A program made the position numbers and the translations under genes. A model generated the notes under the pieces. The model did not search any database and was not told where the DNA came from. It saw only the letters and a program-made list of their open reading frames with translations. Of a stretch of DNA of 17,071 nt, positions 7,643 through 15,717 are shown one piece after another. Position 1 is the first letter of the stretch; every line of letters starts with the position of its first letter. The stretch comes from JAAYJR01 sp964540755 (GTDB lineage: Bacteria > Bacteroidota > Bacteroidia > Bacteroidales > Prolixibacteraceae), in assembly GCA_964540755.1 (NCBI GenBank), contig CAZIOB010000120.1:1-17071 (forward strand), written 5' to 3'.

Positions 7643-8410
7643 TTATGTATGTGTTTTGCTGATATCAGGATCTACCAGTATCCTGCCGCAATATTCACAA
7701 ACAATGATCTTTTTCCGGCTGGCAATATCTAACTGGCGCTGTGGTGGTATCTTATTAAAGCATCCCCCACAGGCATCACGCTGAATAGTAACAACAGCCA
7801 GTCCGTTACGCGCATTTCTGCGTATTCTTTTAAAAGCAGCAAGCAGTCTGGGTTCTATAAATGATTCAATATTTTCAGCTTTTGTTTTCAGTTTTTCTTC
7901 CTCTATCCTGGTTTCTTCGATAATTTCATCCAGCTCCCTTTTCTTCCGGTCGAGATCTTCCTCTCTCTCTTTTAAAAGATTTTTTGACTCAGCGTTCAGC
8001 TCTTTTTTTTCTGCCATTTCGGAACTGAACTCTTTGATCCTTTTCTCTGATAATTCAATCTCAAGATTTTGAAATTCAATTTCTTTGGAGAGAGAGTCGA
8101 ATTCCCGGTTATTTCTTACATTGTTTTGTTGTTCTGTATATTTGGCGATAAGAGCCTGGGAATCTTTTATGGAGATCTTTTTGTTATTTATGATCGTTTC
8201 AAGGTTTTTTATTTCATCTTCCAGATTAACGAGCCTGGTTTTTAATCCCGCGATTTCATCTTCCAGGTCCTGCACTTCAAGCGGCAGTTCGCCCCTCAAT
8301 GTTTTTATCTTGTCGATCTCGGAAACCACACTTTGCAATTCATACAAAGCATGCAGTTTTTCTTCTATCGAAATATCTTTTTCTTCCTGCCTTTGCAATT
8401 GTGTATTCAT
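7643..8410 (-). CDS. C4-type zinc-ribbon coiled-coil protein
   Basis: The 255-residue product has a long, highly charged coiled coil (about 12-190, rich in Glu/Lys/Leu) followed by a C-terminal zinc ribbon with Cys214, Cys217 (CGGC) and Cys238, Cys241 (CEYC). This is the widespread family related to Helicobacter FlgZ/HP0958 and other C4-ribbon proteins thought to bind nucleic acid or act as scaffolds; its job here is not known. ATG 8410 was chosen over an in-frame start at 8491 because the coiled coil begins just after it and the longer form runs into the nif3 gene. It lies 31 bases after nif3 on the same strand, a recurrent gene pair across bacterial phyla, and is probably the last gene of the M23-merR-nif3 run. 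Confidence 0.9.
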   Translation of the reverse strand: MNTQLQRQEEKDISIEEKLHALYELQSVVSEIDKIKTLRGELPLEVQDLEDEIAGLKTRLVNLEDEIKNLETIINNKKISIKDSQALIAKYTEQQNNVRNNREFDSLSKEIEFQNLEIELSEKRIKEFSSEMAEKKELNAESKNLLKEREEDLDRKKRELDEIIEETRIEEEKLKTKAENIESFIEPRLLAAFKRIRRNARNGLAVVTIQRDACGGCFNKIPPQRQLDIASRKKIIVCEYCGRILVDPDISKTHT

Positions 8411-8441
8411 TTTATAATAATTTTTTAAATTCAACTTAACA

Positions 8442-9536
8442 TCAAAAGTATGAAACCGGATTGGTAAACACTTCTGAAAAATGGAATGCAAATTTAGGGA
8501 ATTTTTTTATAAGTAACTCAAGAAGGAGCTCTTTAGTAAATTGTTCGCTTTCAAAATGTCCTATGTCTGCAATCAGAATTTTGCCATCGGCATCAAAAAA
8601 CTGGTGATATTTAAAATCGGCAGAAACAAAAACATCTGCATTTACTGCTATTGCAGAGCTCAGCAGGTCTGAACCCGATCCTCCGCATACTGCTACTTTT
8701 TGTATCGGTTTCCCTGTGAACTTAGTGTGTTTAATACAATAAGCATTAAAAGTTTTTTTCAATGATTCCAGGAACTCTTTTTCGGGTAAAGGTTCCGGCA
8801 GATTGCCTGTCAAGCCCATACCTGTTGTCTCAAGACAATTATCTAAGGCATAAATATCGAATGCCGGTTCTTCATACGGATGTGCATTTATTAAAGCCTG
8901 TAAAATTCTGTTTTCCAGCCATGAGGGAAAAATTGTCTCAAAGCGGATCTCTTTTTCAGTGTGTATCTTCCCTTTTTGTCCTTTATAAGGATTGCTTTGG
9001 TCATTGCCCCTGAATGTTCCTGCACCTTCAAGGGAGTAACCACAATAATCATAATTGCCTGTGTGACCGGCTCCGGCATTGAAGATTGCTTCCTGCACTT
9101 TTGTGGAAGCTTCGGAAGGAATGAAAGTAACAAGTTTTTTCAGCCTGTTTTTTACCGGTTGAAGTACACGACGGTTCTGAAGATTCAGTTTTTGTCCTAT
9201 TTTGGTGTTTACGCCTCCCTTAATGACATCAAGATTGGTATGTGCGGCGTAAATTGCGATATCATTTTTAATGGCGCTTATGACGGCACGCTCAATATAG
9301 TTTTTCCCTGTAAGTCTTTTCAGGGGCGTAAATATCACAGGATGATGAGAAATAATTAGTCCCGCTCCCCTTCTGATGGCTTCATCAATGACCGGCTCTG
9401 TAATATCCAGGGTTACCAGGGCGGCTGAAACTTCTGTTTCCGGATTTCCGATTATTAATCCCGAATTATCGTATGATTCCTGCAGAACCGGCGGCGCCAG
9501 ATTTTCAATATAACCTGTAATTTCCTTAATTTTCAT
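8442..9536 (-). CDS. Nif3-like dinuclear metal centre protein (YqfO type)
   Basis: Nif3-like proteins form toroidal hexamers with a two-metal site in each subunit. They are sometimes annotated as GTP cyclohydrolase I type 2, but their physiological role is uncertain. The 364-residue product has metal-binding residues in ISHHPVIF (His64, His65), AAHTNLD (His99, Asp103) and GHFESE (His327, Glu331). The length and a central segment (about 130-235, with the HPYEEPAFDIY motif) indicate the long form with a PII/CutA-like insert, as in Bacillus YqfO. ATG 9536 overlaps the end of the merR gene by 11 bases; a start at 9557 is possible but adds residues the family lacks. The zinc-ribbon gene follows. 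Confidence 0.93.
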   Translation of the reverse strand: MKIKEITGYIENLAPPVLQESYDNSGLIIGNPETEVSAALVTLDITEPVIDEAIRRGAGLIISHHPVIFTPLKRLTGKNYIERAVISAIKNDIAIYAAHTNLDVIKGGVNTKIGQKLNLQNRRVLQPVKNRLKKLVTFIPSEASTKVQEAIFNAGAGHTGNYDYCGYSLEGAGTFRGNDQSNPYKGQKGKIHTEKEIRFETIFPSWLENRILQALINAHPYEEPAFDIYALDNCLETTGMGLTGNLPEPLPEKEFLESLKKTFNAYCIKHTKFTGKPIQKVAVCGGSGSDLLSSAIAVNADVFVSADFKYHQFFDADGKILIADIGHFESEQFTKELLLELLIKKFPKFAFHFSEVFTNPVSYF

Positions 9537-9882
9537 TGTATGGTTCCTCCATTTCATCTTTTATGCCGGTCAGGATTTTTTTTATATTTTGTAATTTCCT
9601 TACTATCTCCCAGGCATTCATGGTTTCTTCCCTGTTATCTTTTAATTTTTGCTGTGCTCCTTTAATGGTAATTCCCCTTTCCCTGACGAGATGATTGATC
9701 AGTTTAATAGTTTCTATATCTGCACTGGTATAAGAACGTGTGCCTTTTGAGCTTTTTTGAGGGGATAGCTCGTCGAATTTTTTTTCCCAGTAACGTATTG
9801 CTGAAGAACTTACTCCGGTTATCCGGGAAACTTCCCCTATGGAGTAAAAAATTTTTTCTGTTTCAGGCTCTTTATACGGCAC
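9526..9882 (-). CDS. MerR-family transcriptional regulator
   Basis: The 118-residue product has a MerR winged helix-turn-helix at about 11-80: FYSIGEVSRITGVSSSAIRYWEKKFDELSP, then GTRSYTSADIETIKLINHLVRERGITIKGA. After it comes only a short helix (WEIVRKLQNIKKILTGIKDEME) that could dimerise; there is no recognisable ligand- or metal-binding domain. The start is GTG at 9882, supported by the family-typical opening PYKEPETEKIFYSIGEV; no in-frame ATG is available. It overlaps nif3 by 11 bases and lies 81 bases after the M23 gene, so it is probably co-transcribed with both. Target genes cannot be told from the sequence. Confidence 0.9.
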   Translation of the reverse strand: MPYKEPETEKIFYSIGEVSRITGVSSSAIRYWEKKFDELSPQKSSKGTRSYTSADIETIKLINHLVRERGITIKGAQQKLKDNREETMNAWEIVRKLQNIKKILTGIKDEMEEPYNEN

Positions 9883-9949
9883 TATATGAATTATGATTTA
9901 TAAATGATTAATTATAATTTATGAATTGCTTTTAAATAAAGTTTACAAT

Positions 9950-9960
9950 CCGGGCTCCGG
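9950..9960 (-). terminator. Short GC hairpin after the M23 gene
   Basis: CCGG-3-base loop-CCGG sits 3 bases after the M23 stop on the minus strand and is followed by ATTGTAAACTTTATTT, not a proper U-run. It is at best a weak or partial terminator before merR. Confidence 0.2.
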
Positions 9961-9963
9961 AAG

Positions 9964-10944
9964 TTAATCGAGTGTTTGTCCTATATTGGAAGATATGGCA
10001 ATCATCCTTTCATATTCCTCTGGGGTAAGGTCCTTAAAGTAGTAATATTGAGGATTGACCGGATTGCCGTTCCTGTGGACTTCATAATGAAGGTGTGGTG
10101 CGGTTGAGCCACCTGTATTTCCGACATAACCAATTATCTCACCCCGTTTAACCTGCTGTCCCGGTTTTACATTAAAGGCATTCAGGTGGGCATACAGAGT
10201 TTCATAGCCAAATCCGTGATCAATAGTGATTACCAGCCCGTACCCCGAGCGGCTGCGCCTCGATCCCTTTATCTCGGTTACTTTCCCGTCACCTGTGGCA
10301 TAGACGGGAGTTCCGGTTGGTGAAGTGAAATCCATGCCGTAGTGAAATTTACGGACTTTATATATGGGATGAAACCGGTATCCCCATCCACTTGCCGTCC
10401 TTCTGAGATCTTTATTGGAAACAGGCATTATTGCCGGGATGCTTGTCAGCATCTTTTCCTTATTCAGGGCAAGCTGCATTACTTCATCATAAGATTTAGA
10501 CTGGATATATGCTTCTTTTGCCAATATGTCCAGTTTCCGGGCTGTTTCAATGACCAACCCGGAATTATTGAGGCCTTTCAGGTGTGAATACTTATTGACC
10601 CCTCCGAATCCGGCTTTCCTCACCGAAGCCGGAATAGGGTCAGCTTCAAATATAACCCTGTAAATATTGTCGTCGCGGTGTTGTAATTCGGCAAGTATCT
10701 TTTCAATTTTTTCAATGTCGTGCGTCATTAATTCATACTGGGTAAGCAATTTTTGATTTTCCATTTTCAGTATCCTTGAACGGGGGGTTTCATAATAACT
10801 GAGAAATATGACCGCCATAATGATGGACAGAGCCAGGCTGCTGGAGAAATAAGTAATTATTTTGCCGAGTTTTTCCTTGTTTGATATCCCTACACGTTCG
10901 TAACTAAGGGTGTCAGGATTGAATTTATATTTTTTTTTCGCCAT
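9964..10944 (-). CDS. M23-family metallopeptidase (murein hydrolase-like)
   Basis: The 326-residue product is a membrane-anchored periplasmic LytM/M23 protein, expected to cleave peptidoglycan cross-links or act in their control. It has a short cytoplasmic N-terminus, a membrane span at about 30-50, a coiled-coil-like segment at 55-95, and an M23 domain at about 185-300. The zinc and catalytic residues are intact: His201 and Asp205 in HYGMDFTSP, His253 in YAHL, and His284/His286 in HLHYEV. So it is probably an active enzyme and not one of the degenerate regulators. It is divergent from alaS across a 183-base gap that holds promoter-like boxes for both, and upstream of merR and nif3 on the same strand. 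This neighbourhood is one I recall as common in Bacteroidota. Confidence 0.94.
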   Translation of the reverse strand: MAKKKYKFNPDTLSYERVGISNKEKLGKIITYFSSSLALSIIMAVIFLSYYETPRSRILKMENQKLLTQYELMTHDIEKIEKILAELQHRDDNIYRVIFEADPIPASVRKAGFGGVNKYSHLKGLNNSGLVIETARKLDILAKEAYIQSKSYDEVMQLALNKEKMLTSIPAIMPVSNKDLRRTASGWGYRFHPIYKVRKFHYGMDFTSPTGTPVYATGDGKVTEIKGSRRSRSGYGLVITIDHGFGYETLYAHLNAFNVKPGQQVKRGEIIGYVGNTGGSTAPHLHYEVHRNGNPVNPQYYYFKDLTPEEYERMIAISSNIGQTLD

Positions 10945-10976
10945 AAATCAACGGCTATTTTTATTTTCTGTATAAG

Positions 10977-11006
10977 CAAAATTAATTAAAACCTGTAACT
11001 TTGCAA
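10977..11006 (-). promoter_or_regulatory. Candidate promoter for the M23-merR-nif3 run
   Basis: On the minus strand TAATTTTG (10984-10977) matches the -7 consensus TAnnTTTG, and TTG (11006-11004) lies 19 bases upstream, which is the spacing reported for Bacteroidota promoters. The box ends 32 bases before the M23 start codon. Confidence 0.45.
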
Positions 11007-11071
11007 GAATTTTTTATAACCACTATATTTTCTATATTGCAAAACTATATAAATAATCTTCATAAATCTTA

Positions 11072-11079
11072 TAAGTTTG
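11072..11079 (+). promoter_or_regulatory. Candidate -7 box for alaS
   Basis: TAAGTTTG matches TAnnTTTG and ends 48 bases before the alaS ATG. A second match, TAACTTTG, lies at 10996-11003. Neither has an obvious -33 element at 19-20 bases, so assignment is tentative. Confidence 0.35.
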
Positions 11080-11127
11080 TTTTGCTTTAATTTTTTTTAA
11101 CACAACGACAAAATTAAAAGGTTAACA

Positions 11128-13755
11128 ATGAGACGGACTTCAAACGGGATACGTAAGGCATTTCTGGATTTTTTCAGAGAGAAAGGACACAAAATCGTCA
11201 GTTCTGCGCCAATGGTTGTTAAGAATGATCCAACCCTTATGTACACAAATGCAGGAATGAATCAGTTTAAAGATATATTTCTGGGTAATGAGCCGGTTAA
11301 GTGGAGGCGCATTGCCGATACACAGAAATGTCTGCGGGTTTCCGGGAAACATAATGATCTGGAAGAAGTAGGACTGGATACTTATCATCACACCATGTTC
11401 GAAATGTTGGGCAACTGGTCTTTTGGCGACTATTTCAAGAAAGAGGCGATTGAATGGGCATGGGAATTTCTGACTCAAAAGATGGGTATCCCCGGAGAAC
11501 GTTTGTATGCAACGGTTTTTGAAGGTGATAAGGATGATAATCTTGAAAAGGATACGGAGGCCGGGGAGTACTGGAAAGTCCATTTACCGGAGAACCGTAT
11601 TTTAAATGGAAAAAAGAAGGATAATTTCTGGGAAATGGGAGAAACAGGGCCCTGCGGCCCATGTTCCGAGATACATGTTGATATTCGTAGTGAAGAAGAG
11701 ATCAGAAGATTGCCGGGCAGGGAGCTTGTCAATAAGGACCATCCCATGGTCATTGAAATATGGAATCTTGTTTTTATCCAGTATAACAGGAGAGCAAACG
11801 GTGATCTCGAAGAGCTGCCGGAGAAGCATGTTGACACAGGTATGGGATTCGAGCGGCTTTGTATGGTTTTGCAGGGGGTTACTTCAAATTACGATACTGA
11901 TATATTCCGGAATATAATCTCTGAGATCAGCAGGCTGACAGGCAAGAGATACGGGAGTAATGAAAAAGTCAGCATAGCCATGCGTGTTGTGGCAGATCAC
12001 CTGAGGGCTGTATCTTTTGCAATTGCCGATGGCCAGTTGCCTTCCAATAATAAGGCAGGATATGTTATACGCCGTATCCTGAGGCGTGCCGTACGATACA
12101 GCTTTACATTCCTTGAATGCAGGGAACCTCTCATTTGCCGGCTTGTTGAAGTACTTGAAAATACAATGGGAGAGGCTTTCCCTGAACTGGAAGCTCAGCG
12201 GGGATTGATAGAAAAGGTTATTAAAGAAGAAGAAGAATCATTTTTAAAAACTCTTGCCACCGGCATTAAGCTGCTGGATGATATTATTATGCGGGCGAAA
12301 AAAGAAAATATATCAAAAGTTCCCGGAAACGAAGCTTTTATTTTATATGATACATTTGGCTTCCCTCTTGACCTGACTGCCTTAATAGCTCGTGAGAATG
12401 GTATGGGTATTGATGTAGAAGGATTCAATAAAGAGATGGAGATCCAGAAAAGCAGGTCAAGGAGCGCTGCGCGGCTTGAAACAGGCGACTGGCATGAGAT
12501 AAGGAAAATCGAGGGCACAGAATTCCTTGGATACGATATGCTTGAAGCAGATATACGTATAGCGCGTTACCGTGAGGTAACACAAAAGAAAAAATCTTTT
12601 TACCAGCTGGTATTCGACCGTACTCCTTTTTATGGGGAGTCAGGCGGACAAGTGGGTGATTCCGGCTATATAGAAGGAGAAAACGGGAAAATTGATATTT
12701 TTGACACACAGAAAGAAAATAATCTTATTGTTCATTTAACAAATAAATTACCTGATAATCCCGGGGGTTATTTCCGGGCAGTTGTAAATTCTGAAAGGCG
12801 TATTGAGACAGCGAACAATCACACAGCTACGCACCTTTTGCATGCTGCTTTGCGGGAGGTTCTGGGTAAGCATGTCGAACAGAAAGGGTCACTTGTCAGC
12901 CCTGAACGTCTGAGATTCGACTTCTCGCATTTCAGCAAAATGTCAGATGAGGAGATTGAAGCAGTGGAAATGATGGTAAATGAAAAAATACGGGAAAATA
13001 GCAGATGCACGGAATACAGGGATATTCCCATGCAAAAGGCGCAGGAGATGGACGCGATGATGTTGTTCAATGAAAAGTATGGGGAATCGGTAAGGGTAAT
13101 TAAGTTTGGAGATTCTGTGGAGCTGTGTGGGGGAATACATGCGGTTGCTACGGGACAAATAGGATTATTTAAAATAATTTCGGAAACAGCTATTGCTGCG
13201 GGAGTGCGCCGTATTGAGGCTATTACGGGTAAAAGTGCAGAAAAATATGTAAATGCACAGATTAAAACGCTTGAAACTATAAGGGAAACCCTTAAAGGAC
13301 CAAAAGACGCCGTCGAAGCTGTATTGAATCTGCTTAGAGAAAATTATGAATTATCAAAAAGAATTGAAGCTTTTTCACGCGAACGTCAAAAAATTATTAA
13401 GGCCGGCCTGAAAGAAAAAATTACTGTTAAAAACGGGATAAATATTATTGCTGATATTGTAGAGGCTGATGATACATCAATGATAAAAGATATTGCATTT
13501 CAACTTAAACAGGAAGTGGTTAATTTGTTTTTGGCATTGGGTGCAGAAATTAATGGTAAGCCTAATCTCACAGTTATGATCTCAGAAAATCTTGTAAATG
13601 AAAAAGGACTTAATGCCGGGGAGATAGTACGGGAAGCAGGCCGTGAAATTAAAGGCGGGGGAGGAGGCCAGCCTTTTTATGCGACTGCAGGAGGCAGGGA
13701 TATTTCAGGATTGAGAAGGGCCATAGATAAAGTTCTGGGTTTCCTGGATAAGTAA
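11128..13755 (+). CDS. alaS: Alanine--tRNA ligase
   Basis: AlaRS charges tRNA-Ala with alanine in the cytoplasm and clears mischarged Ser/Gly through its editing domain. At 875 residues it is full length. It has the class II catalytic core (residues about 1-250; PTLMYTNAGMNQFK, ETGPCGPCSEIH, DTGMGFERL) and the editing domain with zinc ligands in HTATH (His565, His569) and CGGIH (Cys667, His671). A C-terminal DHHA1-like domain ends in the GGGGGQPFYATAGG motif. ATG 11128 is the only sensible start (MRRTSNGIRKAFLDFF). It is divergent from the M23 gene and 57 bases upstream of the response regulator. No frameshift or missing motif was seen. Confidence 0.98.
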   Translation: MRRTSNGIRKAFLDFFREKGHKIVSSAPMVVKNDPTLMYTNAGMNQFKDIFLGNEPVKWRRIADTQKCLRVSGKHNDLEEVGLDTYHHTMFEMLGNWSFGDYFKKEAIEWAWEFLTQKMGIPGERLYATVFEGDKDDNLEKDTEAGEYWKVHLPENRILNGKKKDNFWEMGETGPCGPCSEIHVDIRSEEEIRRLPGRELVNKDHPMVIEIWNLVFIQYNRRANGDLEELPEKHVDTGMGFERLCMVLQGVTSNYDTDIFRNIISEISRLTGKRYGSNEKVSIAMRVVADHLRAVSFAIADGQLPSNNKAGYVIRRILRRAVRYSFTFLECREPLICRLVEVLENTMGEAFPELEAQRGLIEKVIKEEEESFLKTLATGIKLLDDIIMRAKKENISKVPGNEAFILYDTFGFPLDLTALIARENGMGIDVEGFNKEMEIQKSRSRSAARLETGDWHEIRKIEGTEFLGYDMLEADIRIARYREVTQKKKSFYQLVFDRTPFYGESGGQVGDSGYIEGENGKIDIFDTQKENNLIVHLTNKLPDNPGGYFRAVVNSERRIETANNHTATHLLHAALREVLGKHVEQKGSLVSPERLRFDFSHFSKMSDEEIEAVEMMVNEKIRENSRCTEYRDIPMQKAQEMDAMMLFNEKYGESVRVIKFGDSVELCGGIHAVATGQIGLFKIISETAIAAGVRRIEAITGKSAEKYVNAQIKTLETIRETLKGPKDAVEAVLNLLRENYELSKRIEAFSRERQKIIKAGLKEKITVKNGINIIADIVEADDTSMIKDIAFQLKQEVVNLFLALGAEINGKPNLTVMISENLVNEKGLNAGEIVREAGREIKGGGGGQPFYATAGGRDISGLRRAIDKVLGFLDK

Positions 13756-13812
13756 TAATTCACTGAAAATTTTTTGTTAACCTTTTTATTAGAACACTAA
13801 ATCATTCTTATA

Positions 13813-14799
13813 ATGGATAAAATATTGATAATTGAAGATGAAAATGAGCTTAGGGAAGAGATAGCAGAGATATTGCAGTATGAAGGATATATTGTTTTTG
13901 AGGCAAAAAACGGCAGTGAGGGGATCAGGATAGCCGGAAAGGAGCATCCGGATTTGATACTTTGCGATATATTAATGCCTGACATGGATGGATATGAAGT
14001 ATTGCAGAGACTGCAAACCAATGGAACTATCATAACCATTCCGTTTATTTTTATAACCGCTCTGAATGAAAGGTATAATTTCAGGTATGGCATGGAACTG
14101 GGGGCCGACGATTATCTTACAAAACCATTTGAAAGTCATGAACTCCTGAAAGCAATAAAATCACGGATAAAAAAATATTCAGATCAGGAAAAACTTCTTA
14201 AACTGAAGCTGAAACAGATAGAAAAAGATATAGAACACAGAATCAACCAGCTTTGTGAAGAGGTTGACAAAAACCAGGAATATATCAAACAGATATCAGA
14301 TCAGAATGAATTGCTGGATAAAAAGTTGAAAGAGAAAAAGACCGAATTGATGAGTGACGCATTCTTTGCTCTTGAAGTAAGCAACAAGATTGAAAATTTG
14401 AAGAAATTAGTTTCGGCAAAACTGAAAAATCCGAAGCTCTCCTTTGAGCAAAGGCAATTATTGACAGACTTAAAAAGTAAAATAAATAAAGGTACTATCC
14501 TGGACAGTAACCTGACTTTCTTCCTGATGAAATTTCAGCAGGCACATCCTGAGTTTCTTGCAAGGTTGACAAGCCTGGTGCCGGGACTTACACAATATGA
14601 AGTGGGGTTTATCTCTGCTACTTATATGGGACTGACAACTAATCAAATAGCTATATTGTTAAATATATCTGACGACAGCGTGAGAAAGAGCCGTCACAGG
14701 ATAAAAATGAAACTCGGATTAAGTAAAAAGGTTAATTTTTTTGATTATATACAGTCATTGGCCCCCGGTGATAGCCGGGGATCTTTTCATACATCCTGA
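13813..14799 (+). CDS. Orphan response regulator: receiver, coiled coil, LuxR-like HTH
   Basis: The 328-residue product starts with a CheY-like receiver (about 3-117) with acidic Asp10, phospho-acceptor Asp52 (LCDILMPDMDG), Thr82 and Lys104 (LTKPF), all the residues needed for phosphorylation. Residues about 118-190 form a Lys/Glu-rich coiled coil. The C-terminus (about 245-316) has a LuxR-like helix-turn-helix (GLTQYEVGFISATYMGLTTNQIAILLNISDDSVRKSRHRIKMKLGL), of the type often fused to TPR or Y_Y_Y sensors in Bacteroidota. So it is probably a DNA-binding regulator that dimerises through the coiled coil. No histidine kinase is nearby in this window, so the partner is unknown. The last 12 residues after DYIQSL look like a tail, and a GC hairpin lies in that coding stretch. 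The gene follows alaS by 57 bases. Confidence 0.9.
   Translation: MDKILIIEDENELREEIAEILQYEGYIVFEAKNGSEGIRIAGKEHPDLILCDILMPDMDGYEVLQRLQTNGTIITIPFIFITALNERYNFRYGMELGADDYLTKPFESHELLKAIKSRIKKYSDQEKLLKLKLKQIEKDIEHRINQLCEEVDKNQEYIKQISDQNELLDKKLKEKKTELMSDAFFALEVSNKIENLKKLVSAKLKNPKLSFEQRQLLTDLKSKINKGTILDSNLTFFLMKFQQAHPEFLARLTSLVPGLTQYEVGFISATYMGLTTNQIAILLNISDDSVRKSRHRIKMKLGLSKKVNFFDYIQSLAPGDSRGSFHTS
14763..14780 (+). other. GC hairpin inside the 3' end of the response-regulator gene
   Basis: CCCCGG (14763-14768) pairs perfectly with CCGGGG (14775-14780) across a 6-base loop, followed by ATCTTTTC. It resembles a weak intrinsic terminator but lies 17 bases before the stop codon, so it may be an RNA-end-protecting structure or chance. 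Confidence 0.35.
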
Positions 14800-15123
14800 T
14801 CCGCCCGGGAATAAACAATTTCCCGTTAAAATACCTTGTCAGCCTTTGCAGATAGTATAATCTGATTAGGAAATCCCGTAAAAAAATGCCATTGTCCATA
14901 AAATGTACATAATTCAGGTATTGTTTCGATAAATATTAACAATACTTTTGGAATGGCATAAATGCATTGTTTTGTTGTATGTTCTACGAAGCGACTGTAT
15001 ATTGTTCTGATTCCCGTTAAACACAGTATCTTTATCACATGCATGAATGTCATAATGTTTTTTAACGCCATCACCAACCCCGTCCTGAAACGGGGTTGGC
15101 CAGGGGGTTAGATATAGTTACTT
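14800..15123. other. 324-base gap without a recognisable gene
   Basis: This stretch separates the response regulator from the secreted-protein cluster. It contains a short inverted repeat CGGGAA/TTCCCG at 14806-14825 followed by TTAAAAT, a possible weak terminator for the regulator. A strong hairpin lies at 15074-15099. An 83-codon minus-strand frame (14826-15077) has no recognisable family, no signal peptide and starts inside the hairpin; I treat it as chance. No perfect TAnnTTTG box was found for the downstream gene. Confidence 0.6.
15074..15099. repeat. Perfect 10 bp GC-rich palindromic hairpin (REP-like)
   Basis: CCAACCCCGT (15074-15083) and ACGGGGTTGG (15090-15099) form a perfect 10 bp stem with loop CCTGAA. 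Neither strand has a T-run after it, so it is not a standard terminator. It ends 24 bases before the ATG at 15124, so on the mRNA it would lie in the leader of that gene. The form fits a REP-type element or a leader hairpin; copy number elsewhere in the genome is unknown. Confidence 0.6.
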
Positions 15124-15702
15124 ATGGTAAAAAAGATCACATATTTTATAATGTATTTTGCCAGGCTTACAAGCCCCGGGTGGTTGCTTTCATTCAAAAA
15201 TTTATTTCTGTTTTTTATTATATCTCTTAATTTCAGCTCTTTAACTTGTTGTTCGCAGATGAATGCCATAGGGGAATGTTCCCTTGGGATTGTGGCAATA
15301 GTGAAGGATCGTGCTCCCCTGCGGCTCGAAACATTGTATAATATCTGTATTGACTATCGGCCGGGAGATGAGGATGAGATATATATTTCGCCTGTTGCCA
15401 GCAGTAATGCAGGACTTATGAGGGCTTACGGCACGCCCGGTTCACAGGTACGAATGACATACCTGCCAACCGATGTGCTGTCAGAAGAAAATGGTAATGG
15501 CACAATTGCAGTTTATTATGAAATGAGCGGGAATAAACGATGGCTGCAGGAATCATCAAAATTAACAGATACCGGCGAAGCTGTTTTTAATTTGGGTAGT
15601 GATGGTGCATACTACCTTTGGGTCGGGGGACTAATAAATGTTACAAAAGCAGGAGCAGGGCAATACCGGGGAAGGTTTACCCTGGAAATTGAATATCTCT
15701 GA
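15124..15702 (+). CDS. Secreted DUF4402-like protein
   Basis: The 192-residue product has an N-terminal hydrophobic export signal at about 27-41 that ends LTCCSQ; the two Cys lack a proper lipobox, so lipidation is doubtful. The mature part resembles the second DUF4402-like protein in this cluster: an opening strand (LRLETLYNICIDY) followed by DEIYISP, and the C-terminal signature YYLWVGGLINVTKAGAGQYRGRFTLEIEYL. DUF4402 proteins are small beta-sandwich-like exported proteins, often several in a row; some are thought to be pilin- or fibre-like, but function is not established. The start could also be ATG 15151 (residue 10). The next gene follows after 15 bases, so the two are probably co-transcribed. 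A strong hairpin lies in the leader. Confidence 0.7.
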   Translation: MVKKITYFIMYFARLTSPGWLLSFKNLFLFFIISLNFSSLTCCSQMNAIGECSLGIVAIVKDRAPLRLETLYNICIDYRPGDEDEIYISPVASSNAGLMRAYGTPGSQVRMTYLPTDVLSEENGNGTIAVYYEMSGNKRWLQESSKLTDTGEAVFNLGSDGAYYLWVGGLINVTKAGAGQYRGRFTLEIEYL

Positions 15703-15717
15703 AAAAAGTACCTTTAT

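Noticed and set aside
14826..15077. Minus-strand 83-codon frame in the gap after the response regulator.
   Set aside because: No recognisable family or signal, begins inside the perfect hairpin, and the region has the AT-rich composition of a spacer.
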